A stretch of 64,000 nt of DNA from an uncultured Clostridium sp. (GTDB lineage Bacteria > Bacillota > Clostridia > Lachnospirales > Lachnospiraceae): NCBI GenBank assembly GCA_937885015.1, contig CALAAS010000003.1, positions 1 to 64,000 on the forward strand, written 5' to 3'. Shown piece by piece: positions 61,655 through 64,000 of the stretch. Both the position numbers and the translations under genes were made by a program. Positions within the stretch are counted from its first letter, which is position 1. The number at the start of each line of letters is the position of its first letter. Below the pieces are notes generated by a model that was not told where the DNA came from, searched no databases, and saw nothing but the letters and a program-made list of their open reading frames with translations.

Positions 61655-62047
61655 TTATTTTGCCGGTCCGACTCCTCCTGTCATCGCCTCATGCTCCTTT
61701 TTCAGTTCCCGGTACAGCGTTACCGAGTCCCACATCTGGTTCGTCGGAGTCAAAATAGCTTTATAATCAATCCGACCTACTCCTTTTTTCCGAAGCGCCT
61801 GAATAAATGCATCCACCTTTCCAGAGGTAAAACCGGCCATCACCGCCATTTCGTCCTCAAAATCCCCTGGATTCTCCACAGCAGATACCGGAAAATCCTT
61901 CACCCCAGCCAAAGTTCCCACCGGCAGTCCATATTCTTCCTTCCCCACAGTCCGAATCCGAACTCCCAGGGGAAGCAGCGCCATCCTTACCTTTAACAGT
62001 CTGTCCCGATCTGCCGTAAAATTATAAAGTAATACCGTTTCCTTCAT
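61655..62047 (-). CDS. DUF3783-family protein
   Basis: 130 aa. N-terminal VLLYNFTADRDRLLKVRMAL, LLPLGVRIRTVGKEEYGLPV and the middle EMAVMAGFTSGKVDAFIQAL, then YKAILTPTNQMWDSVTLYRE are the features of DUF3783, a Firmicute family of unknown function. Eleven bases separate it from the polyphosphate enzyme gene downstream, so the two are probably cotranscribed. GGAGAGAACAG precedes the ATG. Confidence 0.8.
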   Translation of the reverse strand: MKETVLLYNFTADRDRLLKVRMALLPLGVRIRTVGKEEYGLPVGTLAGVKDFPVSAVENPGDFEDEMAVMAGFTSGKVDAFIQALRKKGVGRIDYKAILTPTNQMWDSVTLYRELKKEHEAMTGGVGPAK

Positions 62048-62157
62048 CTGTTCTCTCCATCCTTAATAAGCAGCCATATATCACTAGCTTTTCCTCTTTT
62101 TCAAATCTATAAACCGGATTCTCTGCAATTTTCTTCCTGCTTTATCGAAATCACAAG

Positions 62158-62703
62158 TTACAATTTCTTTTCCAGCAGCACCAGATTTACCCCGGGAATC
62201 CCATTAAATTCGCAGGGAATCACTCCCGCCTCCTGATACCCCAGCTTTTTGTACATCAACCTGGCAGCCTGATTCTTCTCATTGGTATCCATCCGGAGAA
62301 AAGAACAACCCTGTTCCAGAGCATATCGCTCATAGTATTCCAAAAACTGTCTTCCAAATCCCCTCTTTCCCCGATCCGGATCCACTGTCAGCGTATGAAG
62401 AACCATAACCTCCTCGCCCCTGACCTGAAATTGCCAGCTGCCATCCCGGTATGCCTCCACCTGATTCTGATTGATAATAGCCGAGGCCACCACCAATCCG
62501 TCTTCTTCCATAACAAAAAGATCCTGACGCTTCAGTGCATCCACAGCGGTTCGCTCCACCGGGTAAACTCCCGGAAGCCAGCCAATCTGCATCCTTCCAT
62601 CCTGCTCCCAGGCATGAATCTTTTCATAAATTTTTACAACACCGGAAATATCCGTCTCCCTGGCCTTTCGAATGACCGTCACTTTCTTTTCCTTCTCTTC
62701 CAT
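62158..62703 (-). CDS. GNAT-family N-acetyltransferase
   Basis: 181 aa. The acetyl-CoA loop is VDPDRGKRGFGRQFLEYYER, followed by CSFLRMDTNEKNQAARLMYK and LGYQEAG, the standard GNAT motifs A and B. N-terminus IRKARETDISGVVKIYEK is also typical. Substrate unknown. GGAGGGTGTTCGATAC precedes the ATG. Confidence 0.9.
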   Translation of the reverse strand: MEEKEKKVTVIRKARETDISGVVKIYEKIHAWEQDGRMQIGWLPGVYPVERTAVDALKRQDLFVMEEDGLVVASAIINQNQVEAYRDGSWQFQVRGEEVMVLHTLTVDPDRGKRGFGRQFLEYYERYALEQGCSFLRMDTNEKNQAARLMYKKLGYQEAGVIPCEFNGIPGVNLVLLEKKL

Positions 62704-62747
62704 GTATCGAACACCCTCCCATAATCAGCAAGACGCCGGTTCCCAGA

Positions 62748-62774
62748 TTTCATAGGGCGCATTTTCCTGTGAAA
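62748..62774. repeat. Partial copy of the dispersed repeat's left block
   Basis: TTTCATAGGGCGCATTTTCC and the bases after it match the sequence leading into repeat copy C (TTTCATAGGGCACATTTTTC at 55705). The hairpin part of the element is missing here; a gene terminator follows instead. Confidence 0.5.
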
Positions 62775-62775
62775 T

Positions 62776-62821
62776 AAAAAGGAAAAGGACTCTGAAACCG
62801 GTCTGTCTTGTTTCAGAGTCC
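62776..62821 (-). terminator. Terminator of the second HPr-like gene
   Basis: A perfect 12-bp stem GGACTCTGAAAC/GTTTCAGAGTCC (62787-62798/62810-62821), followed on the minus strand by TTTTCCTTTTT. Confidence 0.85.
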
Positions 62822-62870
62822 CTCATCTCCTTCTGTTCCATGGTTCTCCAGTCTGTCTCATCGTTCCTTC

Positions 62871-63122
62871 TCAGATTCCCAACAATACACGGAATCTGTT
62901 CTCAGCCTCCTTCTCATCTGCGCCATCAAAATAAAATATCACACTCCGCTTCTGGAGCTGCATCCCCTGCTGTAACTCATTATAGTCCTTTACATTAAAC
63001 TTCAGATGGCCTCCAAAAATAAAAATGTCGCATCCGAACCTGTTTGCCGCCTGAATAACAGCCGAGATTGGAAGGGATGCACGGCGCTGATTTCCCGACA
63101 TATCGTAACGTCTTGCCGTCAT
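62871..63122 (-). CDS. HPr-like protein lacking His15, with Asp at the Ser46 position
   Basis: 83 aa from the ATG at 63122 (GAGGGGGTATGTTT upstream). It aligns by eye with HPr: LPISAVIQAANRFGCDIFIF matches HPr helix 1 and strand 2, and HLKFNVKDYNELQQGMQLQK matches the HPr NLKSIMGVMSLGI region, with Asp (D46) where HPr has the regulatory serine; FYFDGADEKEAENRFRVLL matches the C-terminal strand and helix. The HARPA motif is replaced by RASLP, so no phosphocarrier histidine is present. Stand-alone gene with its own promoter and terminator. Confidence 0.6.
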   Translation of the reverse strand: MTARRYDMSGNQRRASLPISAVIQAANRFGCDIFIFGGHLKFNVKDYNELQQGMQLQKRSVIFYFDGADEKEAENRFRVLLGI

Positions 63123-63179
63123 AAACATACCCCCTCGCGAAATAAAACAAGTCACTCAGCAGTAATATTTGTTAAATTT

Positions 63180-63207
63180 ATCATAGCACATTTTAAAGTT
63201 CTGTCAA
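63180..63207 (-). promoter_or_regulatory. Promoter of the second HPr-like gene
   Basis: TTGACA (63207-63202), 16-bp spacer, TATGAT (63185-63180) on the minus strand, 60 bases upstream of the ATG. The intergenic stretch is very A/T-rich. Confidence 0.7.
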
Positions 63208-63327
63208 TCTTTTTATTTTTATTTTATTTTTGCTTTACTTTTTTACTTAACCTTTCTGTCAGATGCATTCCAGACTCCATTTGCGCATACCTATATCATG
63301 GAAAACTCACATATACCGGAGGTTTTT

Positions 63328-63825
63328 ATGAATTCCTATTCATCCATAAGCGGTATCATCACTCAAATCCAGCCTGGCGCTGAGCAGATAAACGACAGCG
63401 CATCCTATGGCTGTACCCTTTTTTTTACCATACGTTCCCGGCAGCAGGAGGAGGTTATTTTTACAGTTACCGGCGACACCTACGTGGTAGACAATTTCCC
63501 CTTTAATCCGGGAGATTCCATTACCATCTTTTATGACACCAGTGCGCCGGTCCCGCTGGTTTATCCGCCGCGCTACCGGGCTATCGTGGCCGCCCTGGGA
63601 AATTACTACCAGTACTATCTGGGAGAATTCCATAACAATCTCGTCAGCAAGGATGGAACCCTTCAGCTTTCCGACTCTATCCCGCTCCCCATGCTTCTTC
63701 CCAATGGGCAGCCTTACAGCGGCGCTCTGACCGGAAAGCCGGTGCTGGTGGAATATACCTCTTCCACCAAAAGCATCCCGGCCCAGGTCGTACCCAACCG
63801 GCTATTTGTTTTCTGCTACACCTGA
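63328..63825 (+). CDS. Hypothetical protein with predicted beta-rich fold
   Basis: 165 aa from the ATG at 63328, which lies 5 bases after CGGAGG; an ATG at 63298 has no such site. No signal peptide or membrane segment. Alternating strands (EEVIFTVTGDTYVVDNF, FNPGDSITIFYDTSAPVPLV) suggest an OB- or SH3-like barrel in the first half. I do not recognise the family. Confidence 0.7.
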   Translation: MNSYSSISGIITQIQPGAEQINDSASYGCTLFFTIRSRQQEEVIFTVTGDTYVVDNFPFNPGDSITIFYDTSAPVPLVYPPRYRAIVAALGNYYQYYLGEFHNNLVSKDGTLQLSDSIPLPMLLPNGQPYSGALTGKPVLVEYTSSTKSIPAQVVPNRLFVFCYT

Positions 63826-63857
63826 TCAACCCATCTTAATTGTATGATCAAAGCACT

Positions 63858-63880
63858 AAAAAGGGGCAGTTTCCTGCCCC
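63858..63880 (-). terminator. Terminator at the right edge
   Basis: GGGGCAG/CTGCCCC (63863-63869/63874-63880, loop TTTC). On the minus strand it is followed by TTTTTAG, so it most likely ends the gene entering from the right; it may also stop transcription from the hypothetical gene at 63328. Confidence 0.7.
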
Positions 63881-63944
63881 CTTGTCCGTATCCATATAAT
63901 ATAATACTGCCTGTAACCAAGGAATCCTTCCAGCATCTCTGTTC

Positions 63945-64000
63945 TTAATGCAGAACACCCTGAGCATCTGCCACCATGCCATTGGGAACCACACAGTTAG
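63945..64000 (-). CDS. C-terminal fragment, possibly a cell-wall-binding-repeat protein
   Basis: Reading leftward from the right edge, one frame gives NCVVPNGMVADAQGVLH and a TAA at 63947-63945. The form N-C-x-x-P-x-G-x-x-x-x-A-x-G-V-x is how many Lachnospiraceae choline- or cell-wall-binding-repeat proteins end. Only 17 codons are visible, so this is tentative; the terminator at 63858-63880 supports a real gene end here. Confidence 0.35.
   Translation of the reverse strand, partial: NCVVPNGMVADAQGVLH

Overview
The window reads as chromosome from an anaerobic, spore-forming, low-to-mid-GC Firmicute, most likely a gut Lachnospiraceae/Clostridia member. The support is CodY, a single-polypeptide pyruvate:ferredoxin oxidoreductase, an alpha/beta-type small acid-soluble spore protein, the comM-dprA-topA-codY order, the anaerobic (cobalt-early) B12 route, a BaiN-like flavoprotein and strong AAGGAGG-type ribosome binding sites. 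Most genes lie on the minus strand. I saw no rRNA, tRNA, CRISPR array or prophage.

Layout. 1-445: 5' end of an IS1182-like element running off the left edge. 0.5-6.3 kb: codY, topA, dprA, comM (regulation, topology, DNA uptake). 6.5-12.1 kb: alpha/beta hydrolase coupled to an unrecognised gene, then nifJ. 12.3-15.5 kb: VanW-family surface protein and a PHP phosphoesterase. 15.4-18.4 kb: HemC-CobA-HemD triple fusion and a precorrin-2 dehydrogenase, feeding uroporphyrinogen III and precorrin-2 into B12/siroheme synthesis. 18.6-22.0 kb: small proteins (one HPr-like, one very cysteine-rich), an AI-2E transporter and an AlaX-type editing protein. 22.1-29.7 kb: late B12 genes cbiC, cbiP, cobD, cbiB, a short CobU paralogue preceded by a coupled 31-codon ORF, cobS, cobU, cobT. 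29.8-38.2 kb: an RND-type efflux set (adaptor, permease, two TolC-like proteins) with a divergent two-component system. 38.1-46.5 kb: a dihydrouridine synthase and early B12 genes cbiT, cbiA, cbiJ-E, cbiH, cbiG, cbiF, cbiD. 46.6-49.0 kb: spore protein and a PadR-DUF1700-DUF4097 module. 49.4-60.1 kb: rpsA-ispH and cmk-baiN-like, separated by a LysR/TRAP-TAXI/peptidase/permease block. 60.1-63.8 kb: polyphosphate:AMP phosphotransferase, DUF3783, GNAT, a second HPr-like protein and a hypothetical protein. The last bases hold the end of another minus-strand gene.

How the genes work together. Three blocks supply most of the anaerobic corrin pathway: uroporphyrinogen III and precorrin-2, then ring methylation and contraction (cbiD to cbiT plus cbiC), then amidation and lower-ligand assembly (cbiA, cbiP, cbiB, cobD, cobU, cobS, cobT). 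The C20 methyltransferase (cbiL), the cobalt chelatase and cobalt transport are not in the window. No cobalamin riboswitch was recognised. The cbiD operon instead has a near-consensus promoter with a leader of only about a dozen bases.

The observations most worth following are these: a dispersed ~85-bp repeat whose hairpin is kept by paired base changes; two HPr-like proteins without the catalytic histidine, one with Asp where HPr has its regulatory Ser; complementary degeneration of two CobU paralogues plus the 31-codon ORF; an apparent in-frame deletion in the RND permease; and a catabolic island splitting the usual cmk-ispH-rpsA neighbourhood, with a 5'-truncated permease at its edge. All family assignments rest on reading motifs, not on database searches.
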